In this document: piece after piece, positions 46,780-55,512 of the stretch | Position numbering within the stretch: the first letter of the stretch is position 1 | Layout: every line of letters begins with the position of its first letter | Assembly: GCF_029223585.1 (NCBI RefSeq) | Contig: NZ_CP119423.1 | Span: 124,001-188,000, forward strand | Direction of reading: 5' to 3' | Source of the DNA: Photobacterium sp. DA100 | Lineage (GTDB): Bacteria > Pseudomonadota > Gammaproteobacteria > Enterobacterales > Vibrionaceae | Length of the DNA: 64,000 bases | The notes under the pieces: model-generated | Database searches by the model: none | What the model saw: only the letters and a program-made list of their open reading frames with translations | Told to the model about the DNA's origin: nothing | Translations under genes and position numbers: made by a program

Positions 46780-46800
46780 TTTACGCAGTTTTACGTTTAC
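46780..46800 (-). promoter_or_regulatory. CpxR box with a third half-site
   Basis: On the minus strand GTAAA-ACTGC-GTAAA (46780-46794) is an exact match to the CpxR consensus GTAAA-N5-GTAAA, and a third GTAAA lies at 46796-46800. It sits between cpxR and cpxP, so autoregulation and cpxP activation are expected. Confidence 0.85.
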
Positions 46801-46889
46801 CAGACAGCCCTTTACCTTGTAGGGGGTAAGCTATATCCGTACCTGAGATTACGGCGCTGCAACAGCAGCCTCTAATGGAGAAGAACATA

Positions 46890-47393
46890 ATGATGACTTT
46901 CAAGAAAACATTGGCGCTAGCAATTGCCCTTCCTCTAGCCCTTGGCTCTGCCTCTGCTCTGGCTTACGGTGGCGGCAAGCACCACAACGGCCAAGGCGGT
47001 AAAGGTGGCTGCGGCATGGATGACAGCCGGATGTTCCGCCAGTTGGATCTGACCGATGCGCAGAAGACCGAGCTGAAAGAGCTGCGCCAGACCAACAGGG
47101 ACGCTATGCGCGGCACGATGGCTGAGCGCCATGCCGAGATGCAGGCACAACACCAGAAAATGCAACAGCTTATGCTGAGCGAAAACTTCGACGAAGCCCA
47201 GGTTCGTGCCCTGGCCGAAGAGATGTCCCAGCAGCAGGTTGAGCGCCGCGTTGCCATGCTCAAGCAGCGCCACGAAATGATGCAGGTGCTGACTGCCGAT
47301 CAGAAGACCAAGCTGCAGGAGCTACAGGCTGAGCGTGCTGAAAAGTGCCAGGCCCGAATTGAGCAGCGCCTAGAGAGCAAGCAAGCGAACTAA
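46890..47393 (+). CDS. cpxP: CpxP/Spy-family periplasmic chaperone-like repressor
   Basis: CpxP is the periplasmic inhibitor of CpxA and is induced by CpxR. The 167-residue protein has a signal peptide ending SASALAYG, a Gly/His-rich segment (residues 27-42), and a helical hairpin with two LTxxQ motifs (LTDAQ 54-58, LTADQ 134-138). It is rich in Met, Gln and Glu. The family also includes Spy; the position opposite cpxRA supports CpxP. The ATG at 46890 has GGAGAAG upstream. Confidence 0.88.
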   Translation: MMTFKKTLALAIALPLALGSASALAYGGGKHHNGQGGKGGCGMDDSRMFRQLDLTDAQKTELKELRQTNRDAMRGTMAERHAEMQAQHQKMQQLMLSENFDEAQVRALAEEMSQQQVERRVAMLKQRHEMMQVLTADQKTKLQELQAERAEKCQARIEQRLESKQAN

Positions 47394-47412
47394 TCGCTGT
47401 CCGTTGACTGAC

Positions 47413-47444
47413 AAAAGCCGCCAAAGCACTTGGCGGCTTTTTTG
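47413..47444 (+). terminator. Terminator of cpxP
   Basis: An 11-bp stem AAAAGCCGCCA / TGGCGGCTTTT with a 7-base loop is followed by a T-run. Confidence 0.88.
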
Positions 47445-47949
47445 TTACCGGTTGCCCAGGAGGAGGCTTTGCAAAACATCGATTTGAATTATTTTGTTAT
47501 TAATTTTCGTCATAAAAAAGCTATACTGCGGGGTATTGCCCAGCCCTGTGCATGATGTCAGGTGTGATTATCAAGGATGAGTTCACAGTCACCCGCGGTC
47601 TTCCTCCTTACTTGGCACAACTGGAGGCTCTGGTGCCAGCCGTTATACTGAAGAAGTAGCGGTATGTCGGCCAAGCGCAATGGTGCTTGCGGTGCCAGCC
47701 CATAGGCTAACTGTTTTGTAGCTCTCGGTAGCGGTATGAAGCGGCGATATTCCCCGCGTCATGGTGCAGTTGCAGGCTATCGTGATATGAATCAACAAAT
47801 TTTTTTATCAAAATTGTAATACTCCTACATTAGTAGGAAAGTTACAGTTTTCATGAGGTAGGGTCGGTGATGGCCCTGCGGCCGAGAGGGGGAACCTTGG
47901 CCACTCATGTCGGATTTGAATTTTCATTTCCCAAAGTCAGAGGGTAACC
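47445..47949 (+). other. cpxP-pfkA intergenic region with direct repeats and a palindrome
   Basis: About 500 bases precede pfkA. A possible -10 (TATACT) is at 47522. GGTGCCAGCC occurs at 47632-47641 and 47691-47700, and GTAGCGGTATG at 47656-47666 and 47728-47738. A symmetric element GTAA-N3-TCCTAC-N4-GTAGGA-N3-TTAC lies at 47816-47845. The fieF cation-efflux gene found between cpxP and pfkA in E. coli is absent. A 35-codon ORF at 47552-47659 is uncertain. Confidence 0.55.
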
Positions 47950-48912
47950 ATGATTAAGAAGATTGGTGTATTGACCAGTGGTGGTGACGCACCTGGTATG
48001 AACGCGGCTGTTCGCGGTGTTGTTCGTGCAGCATTGTCTGAAGGCCTAGAAGTTTACGGTGTTTACGACGGCTACCAGGGCCTGCACCAGAACCGTATTG
48101 AAAAACTGACTCGCTCAAGCGTATCAGACGTCATCAACAGAGGCGGTACATTCCTGGGTTCTGCTCGTTTTCCTGAGTTTAAGGAAGAGAAAGTTCGCCA
48201 GCAAGCGATCGAAAACCTGAAGATCCACGGTATCGACGCATTGGTTGTGATCGGTGGTGACGGTTCGTACATGGGTGCGAAGAAGCTGACTGAGATGGGT
48301 TACCCATGTATCGGTTTGCCGGGCACAATTGATAACGACGTTGCAGGTACTGACTACACAATCGGTTATCTGACGGCGCTGAACACGGTTATCGATGCGA
48401 TTGACCGTCTGCGCGACACGTCTTCTTCTCACCAGCGTATCTCGATCGTTGAGGTGATGGGCCGTCACTGTGGCGATCTTACTCTGATGTCTGCAATTGC
48501 CGGCGGTTGTGAGTACATCATCACACCAGAAACGGGCCTGAACAAAGAAGAGCTGCTAGCGAAGATCAAAGAAGGGATCTACAAAGGCAAGAAGCACGCG
48601 ATTATTGCCCTGACGGAATTGATGACGGATGCTAACGAGTTGGCGAAGTACATCGAGGACGAAACCGGCCGTGAAACGCGTGCAACCGTTCTTGGCCACA
48701 TCCAGCGTGGCGGCCAGCCAACAGCCTTCGACCGTATCTTGGCATCTCGCATGGGTGCCTACGCGGTTGAGCTGCTGATGGAAGGTCACGGCGGCCGTTG
48801 TGTGGGTATCCAGAACGAGCAGATGGTTCACCACGACATCATCGACGCTATCGAGAACATGAAGCGCCCAGTCCGTAAAGATCTTTACGCATTGGCTGAC
48901 AAGCTGTTCTAA
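47950..48912 (+). CDS. pfkA: ATP-dependent 6-phosphofructokinase
   Basis: PfkA commits fructose-6-phosphate to glycolysis. The 320-residue protein has [18 protein letters not shown] (ATP site), [28 protein letters not shown] with the catalytic Asp, and [12 protein letters not shown]. It also has the effector-site segment [16 protein letters not shown]. Length equals E. coli PfkA. It has a long upstream region with an operator-like palindrome and converges with tpiA. Confidence 0.97.
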   Translation: MIKKIGVLTSGGDAPGMNAAVRGVVRAALSEGLEVYGVYDGYQGLHQNRIEKLTRSSVSDVINRGGTFLGSARFPEFKEEKVRQQAIENLKIHGIDALVVIGGDGSYMGAKKLTEMGYPCIGLPGTIDNDVAGTDYTIGYLTALNTVIDAIDRLRDTSSSHQRISIVEVMGRHCGDLTLMSAIAGGCEYIITPETGLNKEELLAKIKEGIYKGKKHAIIALTELMTDANELAKYIEDETGRETRATVLGHIQRGGQPTAFDRILASRMGAYAVELLMEGHGGRCVGIQNEQMVHHDIIDAIENMKRPVRKDLYALADKLF

Positions 48913-48929
48913 GGGACTTCCCTTGACGT

Positions 48930-48957
48930 AAAAAAACCGGCTGCGGCCGGTTTTTTT
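48930..48957 (+). terminator. Terminator of pfkA
   Basis: The stem AAAAAAACCGGC / GCCGGTTTTTTT (short loop) lies 17 bases after the stop codon. Confidence 0.88.
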
Positions 48958-48992
48958 GTACCGAATAAAAGCCTTTGGCTAATTTGAGGTAA

Positions 48993-49021
48993 TAAAAAAG
49001 CTACCCTCGGGTAGCTTTTTT
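48993..49021 (-). terminator. Terminator of tpiA
   Basis: The stem AAAAAAGCTACCC / GGGTAGCTTTTTT is a second strong hairpin in the convergent pfkA-tpiA space, nearer tpiA, and works on either strand. Confidence 0.88.
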
Positions 49022-49049
49022 AATGTCTTGCTCTTAGCCAAGAACAGGA

Positions 49050-49820
49050 TTATTTTTTCGCTTCAGCCGCTGCTTTCGCGATTGCTGCAAAGCTTGCTGC
49101 GTCAAGCGCTGCACCGCCCACTAGCGCGCCGTCGATATCTGGCTGGGCGAAGTAAGCTGCTGCGTTTTCTGGCTTAACCGAACCGCCGTACTGGATCACA
49201 ACTTTGCTCGCCACTTCTTCGCTCTTCGCAGCGATGTGAGCGCGGATAGCTGCGTGGATGCGCTGTGCATCTTCAGCGGTTGCTGCTTTACCGGTACCGA
49301 TAGCCCAGATTGGTTCGTAAGCGATGATCGCACCTTCAAGCGCTTCTACGCCCTGGGTGTTGATCACTGCGTCGATTTGACGAGCACAAACAGCGACCGT
49401 TTCGCCCGCTTCGTTTTGTGCTTCTGACTCACCGATACATAGTACAGGTGTTAGGCCGTGCTCTTTAAGGAACGCGAATTTCTTAGCAACGAACTCGTCA
49501 GACTCGTTGTGGTAGTCGCGACGCTCAGAGTGACCGATGATGATGTGGCTTGCACCAAAGTCTTTCAGCATCTCTGGAGAGATATCGCCAGTGAATGCAC
49601 CGCTAGCGTTAACGTCAACGTTCTGTGCACCTAGGATGATTTTGCTCTCAGCTTTGCCGATCAGTTGCTCAGCCAGGTCAAGGTACATAGCTGGTGGCGC
49701 AACGGCAACGTCTACACCTTCAAGGCCCTTAAGTTCAGCATCAAGGCCCTTAAGAAGGTTAGATACCATTTCTTTGCTACCGTTAAGCTTCCAGTTACCC
49801 ATAACCACAGGATGGCGCAT
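49050..49820 (-). CDS. tpiA: Triosephosphate isomerase
   Basis: TpiA interconverts dihydroxyacetone phosphate and glyceraldehyde-3-phosphate. The TIM-barrel protein has [11 protein letters not shown] with Lys11, [12 protein letters not shown] with the catalytic His, and [15 protein letters not shown] with the catalytic Glu. The phosphate loop is IQYGGSVKP. The start MRHPVVMG at 49820 has GGAGAAA upstream, giving 256 residues; six further codons upstream are not part of the family. Codon use is highly biased. Confidence 0.97.
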   Translation of the reverse strand: MRHPVVMGNWKLNGSKEMVSNLLKGLDAELKGLEGVDVAVAPPAMYLDLAEQLIGKAESKIILGAQNVDVNASGAFTGDISPEMLKDFGASHIIIGHSERRDYHNESDEFVAKKFAFLKEHGLTPVLCIGESEAQNEAGETVAVCARQIDAVINTQGVEALEGAIIAYEPIWAIGTGKAATAEDAQRIHAAIRAHIAAKSEEVASKVVIQYGGSVKPENAAAYFAQPDIDGALVGGAALDAASFAAIAKAAAEAKK

Positions 49821-50268
49821 AGCTTTTCTCCATATCAAATTGACTTAAAAAATACTCAATAGCTTAGCATACAGCCCCGGGGACAACCCGTTGTAGGCGG
49901 CGCTAAACACTAGGCTATAGAGTATCACTGGCCGGGTTTGCTTGCGGTCTTATCTGTTAACACCGAAAGCAGCGCCAACATTACCACAGCTTAGGAAATC
50001 AATTTCCTGTCCGAAATCATATCAGTGCTCGGTTGTACCCTTTTCCCCGGCAAAAGTGAACCGCTACGCGGGAATTTTTTTCACTCTGGTGCGAATCGCA
50101 TCATGGCGGGGAAAAAAAAGACAGTGATCCGTGATTGAAATATAGCCTGTATCTTTGGCGTCGTGGGAGAAGATCCGCTAAGGTTGAGGCCCATTTCAGG
50201 ATAAAGCTATGCCAGGTATGGCTTTTTCCGGTCAAAATAAGTGAAGTGTAAAGCGCAAGGAGGAGCGG
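49821..50268. other. tpiA-50269 intergenic region with a terminator-like hairpin
   Basis: This 448-base spacer lies between divergent genes. It includes a hairpin AAAGCTATGC / GTATGGCTTT (50203-50225, two G-U pairs) followed by TT and CC, only 42 bases before the next gene. I see no convincing ORF or clear sigma-70 promoter. The hairpin suggests an attenuated leader or the end of an unannotated small transcript. Confidence 0.5.
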
Positions 50269-50616
50269 ATGCCTAACTTAGTGATGGAGTATGCCGAACC
50301 TGTCGTCGAGAGGGTCAATATTCCAGGGCTTCTCGATGATCTACATACCATTTTGCTCGAGTGCGGGGTCTTCGAGCCTGAGTCGGTGAAATCGCGCAGC
50401 TATCGCTGCCATAACTGGCTGGTGGGCGAGAACCGCGATCTCGATACCTTCATCCATATCGAGCTGACCATGCTCTCCGGCCGCAGCGCCGAGGTCAAGC
50501 GCGAATTATCCCGCGCCCTGATGAGCGCTCTAGAACAGCATGCCAGTACCATCAACAGCCTGACGGTGGATATCCGTGATATGGACAGCGACTGTTTCCT
50601 TAAAGTCAGCTGCTGA
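50269..50616 (+). CDS. 5-carboxymethyl-2-hydroxymuconate isomerase family protein
   Basis: The 115-residue protein belongs to the CHMI branch of the tautomerase superfamily, trimeric enzymes using the N-terminal proline as base. It begins MPNLVMEYAEPV, giving Pro1 after Met removal, and has SRSYRCHNWLVGENRDLDTFIH and MLSGRSAEVKRELSRAL. No other homoprotocatechuate-degradation gene is nearby, so its true substrate is probably another keto-enol compound. GGAGGAG precedes the start. Its 3' end overlaps the convergent next gene by 11 bases. Confidence 0.85.
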   Translation: MPNLVMEYAEPVVERVNIPGLLDDLHTILLECGVFEPESVKSRSYRCHNWLVGENRDLDTFIHIELTMLSGRSAEVKRELSRALMSALEQHASTINSLTVDIRDMDSDCFLKVSC

Positions 50617-50941
50617 CGGACTGATCTGTTGACTCTGGCCGGCGGAAGGGCGTGATATCCGCTTGGTGCTCGGTCAGGGTCTCTGGGGCATTCAGTGCCT
50701 GGGCGAACCGTTTGAGCTGTTGCTGCAACTCTGCCATCAGCATGATATTGGTATGGTTCGGGTTCTTGCCTTTGGCAATCACGTGATTGATATGGCTCAT
50801 CTGAGCCCGCAGCCGGGGCTGCATCTCGCTGCTGGCATTGTGGATGACCTCCTCGCTCATCGCCAGCCGGAGGGCTTCGAGTTTCTCCGGCTCATTCTCG
50901 GCCATGGCTTTCAACTCATCAAACGGTGGCAGTGTTTGCAT
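50606..50941 (-). CDS. DUF3135 family protein
   Basis: The 111-residue protein resembles the DUF3135 family of small gammaproteobacterial proteins of unknown function. It starts MQTLPPFDELKAMAENEPEKL, continues with a helical region (ALRLAMSEEVIHNASSEMQPR, broken here for length), and has a Gln/Pro-rich tail. The start at 50941 has GGGGAAG upstream, preferred over a longer in-frame ATG. It is soluble, with no motif of known function. Convergent overlap with the isomerase-family gene is 11 bases. Confidence 0.75.
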   Translation of the reverse strand: MQTLPPFDELKAMAENEPEKLEALRLAMSEEVIHNASSEMQPRLRAQMSHINHVIAKGKNPNHTNIMLMAELQQQLKRFAQALNAPETLTEHQADITPFRRPESTDQSVSS

Positions 50942-51123
50942 CGTGCTTCCCCTTACGGCAAAAAACATTTGCGCGCGGACAGATGTGGCGTTTATCCGCT
51001 CGGTTGCTATGCAATAAAGTTAGTTGTCAACAGGGCGATAAACTGGCTCAGGAATGAGACAAAGCCACATTTTGCCAAGAAGGGAAAGGGCAAGCCCGGT
51101 TACCCGAGCCTGCAGGTGGTGGT

Positions 51124-51867
51124 TTACCAGTAGTGTTCGGTGGTGATTTGACCGGGCTGGCGGCGCAGGTTTTTGCTAAAGCCCTTTTGCTCCAATACCG
51201 CCTTGGTTTCCCGGACCATCTCCGGGTTACCGCATAGCATTATCTGGCTTTGCTCGGGCGTTAGGGCGAGGCCGACATGGCGTTCCAGCATGCCATCCTC
51301 GATGGCCTGGGGGATACGGCCCGGCAGAGCCGGGGGAGCCGGCTCTCGGCTGACGAAGGGCTGTACGATCAATTGCTCCGGATACAGCTCCTTGAGTGCG
51401 TTGATCTCGGCCTGATAGCTCAGATCAGCCGAAAAGCGTACCGCATGGACCAGCACGATTTTGCGAAATCGCTGCCAGGCCGCGGACTCGCGCAGGATGG
51501 AGAGGTATGGGCCGATGGCGGTACCGGTTGCCAGCAACCATAGGTGATCGCTGTCAGGAACCTCCTCCAAAGTGAAGAAGCCGTTGGCCCGGGCGGAGAT
51601 GAACACCTGCTGACCCGGTTCGAGGGCATGGAGCCGGGGGGACAGCAGACCGTCGGCCACCCGGGTGGCGTACACTTCGATCTGATTGCTCGAGGGAGGG
51701 TTAACGAAAGAGTAGGCCCGCTGGATCATTTTGCCGTCGATCTCCAGCCCCAGCTTGGTGAACTGGCCAGCCTTGAAGGGCTCGATATTGGCTTGCAGCA
51801 CAAGACTGAACAAGTCGTTGTTCCAGTGGCGGTTTTTGATGACCTCTGCAGGGATCCAGTCAGCCAT
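51124..51867 (-). CDS. fpr: Ferredoxin--NADP+ reductase Fpr
   Basis: Fpr transfers electrons between NADPH and ferredoxin or flavodoxin. The 247-residue protein has the FAD-binding RAYSFVNPP (Arg50-Ser53), the NADP-binding LLATGTAIGPYLSILRES, MLCGNPEMV, and the C-terminal aromatic HYW that stacks on the flavin. The family is clear. The regulator gene lies 13 bases upstream on the same strand, so both form one operon. Confidence 0.95.
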   Translation of the reverse strand: MADWIPAEVIKNRHWNNDLFSLVLQANIEPFKAGQFTKLGLEIDGKMIQRAYSFVNPPSSNQIEVYATRVADGLLSPRLHALEPGQQVFISARANGFFTLEEVPDSDHLWLLATGTAIGPYLSILRESAAWQRFRKIVLVHAVRFSADLSYQAEINALKELYPEQLIVQPFVSREPAPPALPGRIPQAIEDGMLERHVGLALTPEQSQIMLCGNPEMVRETKAVLEQKGFSKNLRRQPGQITTEHYW

Positions 51868-51880
51868 AATGTTCTCCTCG

Positions 51881-52498
51881 TTATGATTTTATTATTCGAT
51901 ACGCACAGCGCCTCTCTCCGGCAATGATGTGTTCCTGTCTGTTGACCTGGTATTCGCTGCCCAGCAAGCGCTGGAAAACAGCCAGCTCGGACTGGCACAG
52001 TGAAGGGCAGCGTTGGGCCGCGTGGCATATCGGGCAGTGGTTTTCAATCAGCACGAAATCTTCACCGTCCTGATGAAGCTCGGCCATGTAACCTTCCCGC
52101 TCCCTGAGTGTAGTCAGGATTTGCAGTTTTTCTGCGATATTTTCCACCCCGGCCAATTGGGTTTGGTATTGTTCAAAGGTTTGAGCCTCTCGCCGATCGA
52201 CAACTTTGCTCAGTCCATCCGGGCCAAACAACTCTTCGACAGAATCAAGCATTTGAATGATCAGATCGCCATGGCGGTCGGTAAAACGGCGGTGCCCTTT
52301 TTGGGTCAGGTGCCAATGGCGGGTTGGCCGGCCGACTTTGGCTTTGATGTCCTCGAAGTCGACCAGGCCATCTTCTTCCAGACCCTGTAGGTGCTGGCGT
52401 ACTCCCATGGTAGTGAGCTGGAAGTCCTCGGCCAGCATTTTGGCGGTAACCGGCCCTTCACGCTTCATTCGGTAGAGTATTTTGTCGATGGTTTTCAT
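51881..52498 (-). CDS. HTH regulator with cysteine cluster (SufR-like), upstream of fpr
   Basis: The 205-residue protein has an N-terminal winged helix (TIDKILYRMKREGPVTAKML, TTMGVRQHLQGLEEDGLV; residues 2-60) with the VGRPTRHWHLT wing. The C-terminal domain carries five cysteines: Cys155, 158, 164 and 168 in ENHCPICHAAQRCPSLC, and Cys198 in ERRCAYRI. This arrangement resembles SufR-type iron-sulfur cluster repressors. The start MKTIDKIL (52498) is family-like. Being first in an operon with fpr, it may sense Fe-S status or redox and control electron supply; this is inferred. Confidence 0.75.
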   Translation of the reverse strand: MKTIDKILYRMKREGPVTAKMLAEDFQLTTMGVRQHLQGLEEDGLVDFEDIKAKVGRPTRHWHLTQKGHRRFTDRHGDLIIQMLDSVEELFGPDGLSKVVDRREAQTFEQYQTQLAGVENIAEKLQILTTLREREGYMAELHQDGEDFVLIENHCPICHAAQRCPSLCQSELAVFQRLLGSEYQVNRQEHIIAGERRCAYRIIKS

Positions 52499-52631
52499 GG
52501 CCGCCCCAGGTAACAAATTTGCATAGTTAATTATGTAGCCAGCTTGCTAAATAAAGCAACAACTTTACAAAGTCAAAAACCTTCAGGCATCGAGAAGCTG
52601 GGAGGGGAGGGATGCTTTGGATATGCGGATA

Positions 52632-52657
52632 TAAAAAAGCGCGCCAAACGGCGCGCT
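52632..52657 (-). terminator. Terminator of glpX
   Basis: On the minus strand AGCGCGCC / GGCGCGCT with a 4-base loop is followed by six U residues, 20 bases past the glpX stop. Confidence 0.88.
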
Positions 52658-52676
52658 AGATAGCGGTATCTGCGAC

Positions 52677-53684
52677 TTACAGGATGTGGCCCTTGATCGC
52701 GTCGTCTTTGCGATCCAAGTAGTGGGTCGACTTGATACGGCGGATAGTCCGGCACTTGCCGCGGATCAGCAGGGTTTCTGTGGTCGCGATGTTGCCCTGA
52801 CGGCTGATGCCGTCCAGCAGATCACCTTTGGTGATACCTGTACCGGCGAAGATAACGTTGTCGCTCTGCGCCATGTCTTCCATACGTAGTACGGTGTTCG
52901 GCTCGATACCCATCTCGCGGCAGCGGTCAATTTCCAATTGGCCGTGATCGCGGTTTTCTGGTGTGTCGCCTTTCACTTCGTGGCGAGGAAGAAGGCGACC
53001 GTGCATGTCTCCGCCCAGCGCGCGGATAGCCGCTGCTGATACCACGCCTTCAGGCGCGCCGCCGATGCAGTACATGATATCGACTTCGCTGTCGGGCATA
53101 CAGGTCAGGATTGATGCCGCAACGTCACCGTCTGGCACGGCGTAGACGCGGATACCCATGGCCTGCATCTCGGCAATAACCGCATCGTGGCGCGGTTTAG
53201 CCAGCGTGATCACGACCAAGCTGTCCAAGCTCTTGCCCAGCGCCGCCGCAGCAGCTTCCAGGTTTTCTGCCAGCGGCCTGCTCAGATCAATCGCGCCTTT
53301 GGCTCCCGGGCCGACAACCAGTTTTTCCATGTACATGTCAGGCGCCTTCAGGAAAGAGCCTTTTTCGCCGGCAGCCAGTACCGCCAGGGCATTGTTCTGG
53401 CCCATCGCTGTCATGCGGGTCCCTTCGATAGGGTCTACCGCAATATCAACAGCGTCGCCACCAGTACCCACTTTCTCACCGATGTAAAGCATAGGTGCTT
53501 CATCAATTTCGCCTTCACCGATAACGATTTCACCTTCAATCTCGGTCTGGTTAAGCAGTGAACGCATAACCTCAACCGCAGCACCGTCTGCTGCATTCTT
53601 GTCGCCACGGCCTAGCCATTTGTAGCCAGCCAGCGCAGCGCCTTCAGTGACACGGGAAAATGCCATCGCCAAATCGCGTTTCAT
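52677..53684 (-). CDS. glpX: Fructose-1,6-bisphosphatase class II
   Basis: GlpX hydrolyses fructose-1,6-bisphosphate in gluconeogenesis. The 335-residue lithium-sensitive-type phosphatase has ADGAAVEVMRSLLN, GEGEIDEAPMLYIGE (metal site), VDPIEGTRMTA, and IGGAPEGVVSAAAIRALGG. GGAG precedes the ATG. It is separated from glpK by a terminator, so it has its own promoter in 53685-53893, where a PurR-box-like sequence lies. Confidence 0.96.
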   Translation of the reverse strand: MKRDLAMAFSRVTEGAALAGYKWLGRGDKNAADGAAVEVMRSLLNQTEIEGEIVIGEGEIDEAPMLYIGEKVGTGGDAVDIAVDPIEGTRMTAMGQNNALAVLAAGEKGSFLKAPDMYMEKLVVGPGAKGAIDLSRPLAENLEAAAAALGKSLDSLVVITLAKPRHDAVIAEMQAMGIRVYAVPDGDVAASILTCMPDSEVDIMYCIGGAPEGVVSAAAIRALGGDMHGRLLPRHEVKGDTPENRDHGQLEIDRCREMGIEPNTVLRMEDMAQSDNVIFAGTGITKGDLLDGISRQGNIATTETLLIRGKCRTIRRIKSTHYLDRKDDAIKGHIL

Positions 53685-53770
53685 GATTACTCCAGAAATA
53701 GAAATCAGTGGGCTAGGGCCTGTAGGCTACAGGCCCGAATAAATCTGGCGGCGATTCTAACACAGGTTGC

Positions 53771-53786
53771 AAGGAAACGTTTGCGT
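53771..53786 (-). promoter_or_regulatory. PurR-box-like sequence upstream of glpX
   Basis: The minus strand reads ACGCAAACGTTTCCTT, which fits the PurR consensus ACGCAAACGTTTNCGT at all but one defined base. It overlaps a hairpin TTTGCG-TTAG-CGCAAA (53780-53795). It sits about 90 bases upstream of the glpX start. Another LacI-family regulator could also be the reader. Confidence 0.5.
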
Positions 53787-53829
53787 TAGCGCAAAAATGT
53801 TTATTTCTTGCCGTTTCGCGGCGTGTTGG

Positions 53830-53858
53830 CAAAAAAAAGGCCCGCTTGCGCAGGCCTT
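53830..53858 (-). terminator. Terminator of glpK
   Basis: AAGGCC / GGCCTT arms with an inner CGC/GCG pair form a hairpin followed by eight U residues on the minus strand, 36 bases past the glpK stop. Confidence 0.85.
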
Positions 53859-53893
53859 GATGGGGAACGTGGTAATGCGAGGGTTGCTTCGGC

Positions 53894-55408
53894 TTAGATG
53901 TCGTCTTCGACCGCCCAGCCTTTGGCACACTCGACCGCGCGCTTCCAGCCGTTGTAACGGCGGTTACGCTTGCCATCGTCGTTGCAGGCGACGAACTTGC
54001 GATCCAATACCGCTTTGTCTTTCAGCTCATCAATACTGCCCCAGAAGCCAACAGCCAGACCCGCGAGGTAGGCGGAGCCCAGTGCGGTGACTTCGGTAAC
54101 CACGGGACGATGGACTTCGGTATCAAGGATGTCTGACTGGAACTGCATCAGGAAGTTATTGGCCACGGCACCACCGTCGACGCGCAGGGTACCCAGCTTG
54201 ATGCCGGAGTCAGCCTGCATCGCATCCAGTACGTCTCGGGTCTGGTAGGCGACACTTTCCAGCGTTGCACGGATGATGTGGTTGCTGTTTACGCCACGAG
54301 TCAGGCCGACGATAGCACCACGGGCATATGGGTCCCAGTATGGGGCGCCAAGGCCGGTGAATGCAGGAACGACATAGACCCCATTGGCACTACCGACTTT
54401 TTCGGCGAAGTATTCGGAGTCTTTGGCGTCATCAAGCAATTTCACTTCATCGCGTAACCACTGGATAGAGGCGCCGCCCATAAATACCGCACCCTCAAGG
54501 GCGTAAGCCACTTCGCCTTTAGGGCCGCATGCCAGCGTGGTCAGCAGGCCGTTGTGCGAGGTCACTTTTTCCTTACCTGTATTCATCAGTAGGAAACAGC
54601 CCGTCCCGTAGGTGTTCTTGGCCTGGCCTGGTTCCACACACATCTGGCCGAATAGGGCTGCTTGTTGGTCACCGGCAATACCGGCGATTGGGATACGGGT
54701 GCCGCCCTTACCACCGATGTTGGTTTCGCCGTAGACCTCAGACGACGATTTCACTTCCGGCATCATAGAAAGCGGAATATCCAGCGCTTTGAGAAGTTTT
54801 TCGTCCCACTCCAGGGTGTTGATGTTGAACACCATGGTGCGTGAGGCGTTGGTGTAGTCGGTAACGTGTACACGTCCCTGAGTCATCTTCCAAATCAACC
54901 AGGTATCAACGGTACCGAACAGCAAGTTACCGGCTTCGGCTTCTTCGCGGGCACCTTCGACATTGTCGAGGATCCACTTGATTTTAGTGCCTGAGAAGTA
55001 AGGGTCGACCACCAGACCGGTGTTTTCGCGGATGTATTCTTCCAGGCCGGCTTTTTTCAGCTCTTCACAGGTATCTGCAGTACGGCGGCACTGCCATACA
55101 ATGGCGTTGTAAACCGGCTTACCTGTGTTCTTGTTCCAGACAATGGTGGTTTCGCGCTGGTTGGTGATACCGATACCAGCGACTTGGTCTGAGCGGATCC
55201 CTGCTTTGGCCAGGGCTTCAACTAGCGTTGAGCTCTGGGTTGCATAGATTTCTAGAGGATCATGCTCGACCCATCCAGCCTTGGGATAAATTTGGGTGAA
55301 TTCACGCTGTGACGAGCACACAATGTTGGCGTTGTGATCAAGCACCACGGCACGGGAGCTGGTCGTACCCTGATCGAGTGCAACAATGTACTTTTGCTCA
55401 GTAGTCAT
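53894..55408 (-). CDS. glpK: Glycerol kinase
   Basis: GlpK phosphorylates glycerol at the membrane. The 504-residue FGGY kinase has the nucleotide-binding [48 protein letters not shown], and [20 protein letters not shown]. All conserved catalytic segments are present. It lies about 105 bases behind glpF and is probably co-transcribed from the glpF promoter. Confidence 0.97.
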   Translation of the reverse strand: MTTEQKYIVALDQGTTSSRAVVLDHNANIVCSSQREFTQIYPKAGWVEHDPLEIYATQSSTLVEALAKAGIRSDQVAGIGITNQRETTIVWNKNTGKPVYNAIVWQCRRTADTCEELKKAGLEEYIRENTGLVVDPYFSGTKIKWILDNVEGAREEAEAGNLLFGTVDTWLIWKMTQGRVHVTDYTNASRTMVFNINTLEWDEKLLKALDIPLSMMPEVKSSSEVYGETNIGGKGGTRIPIAGIAGDQQAALFGQMCVEPGQAKNTYGTGCFLLMNTGKEKVTSHNGLLTTLACGPKGEVAYALEGAVFMGGASIQWLRDEVKLLDDAKDSEYFAEKVGSANGVYVVPAFTGLGAPYWDPYARGAIVGLTRGVNSNHIIRATLESVAYQTRDVLDAMQADSGIKLGTLRVDGGAVANNFLMQFQSDILDTEVHRPVVTEVTALGSAYLAGLAVGFWGSIDELKDKAVLDRKFVACNDDGKRNRRYNGWKRAVECAKGWAVEDDI

Positions 55409-55512
55409 AACGGTTTCCTCTCATTGTCATTATATAAGGGTAGTAGAGTGTGGTGTTCGGATCGGCCTGTGCGGGGGCAGGCCGATAATGTTCTAGTTTT
55501 ATGAATTTGTTA

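Noticed and set aside
47552..47659. 35-codon ORF in the cpxP-pfkA gap
   Set aside because: It has no strong Shine-Dalgarno element and no recognisable similarity; it may be chance, so it is mentioned only with the intergenic region.
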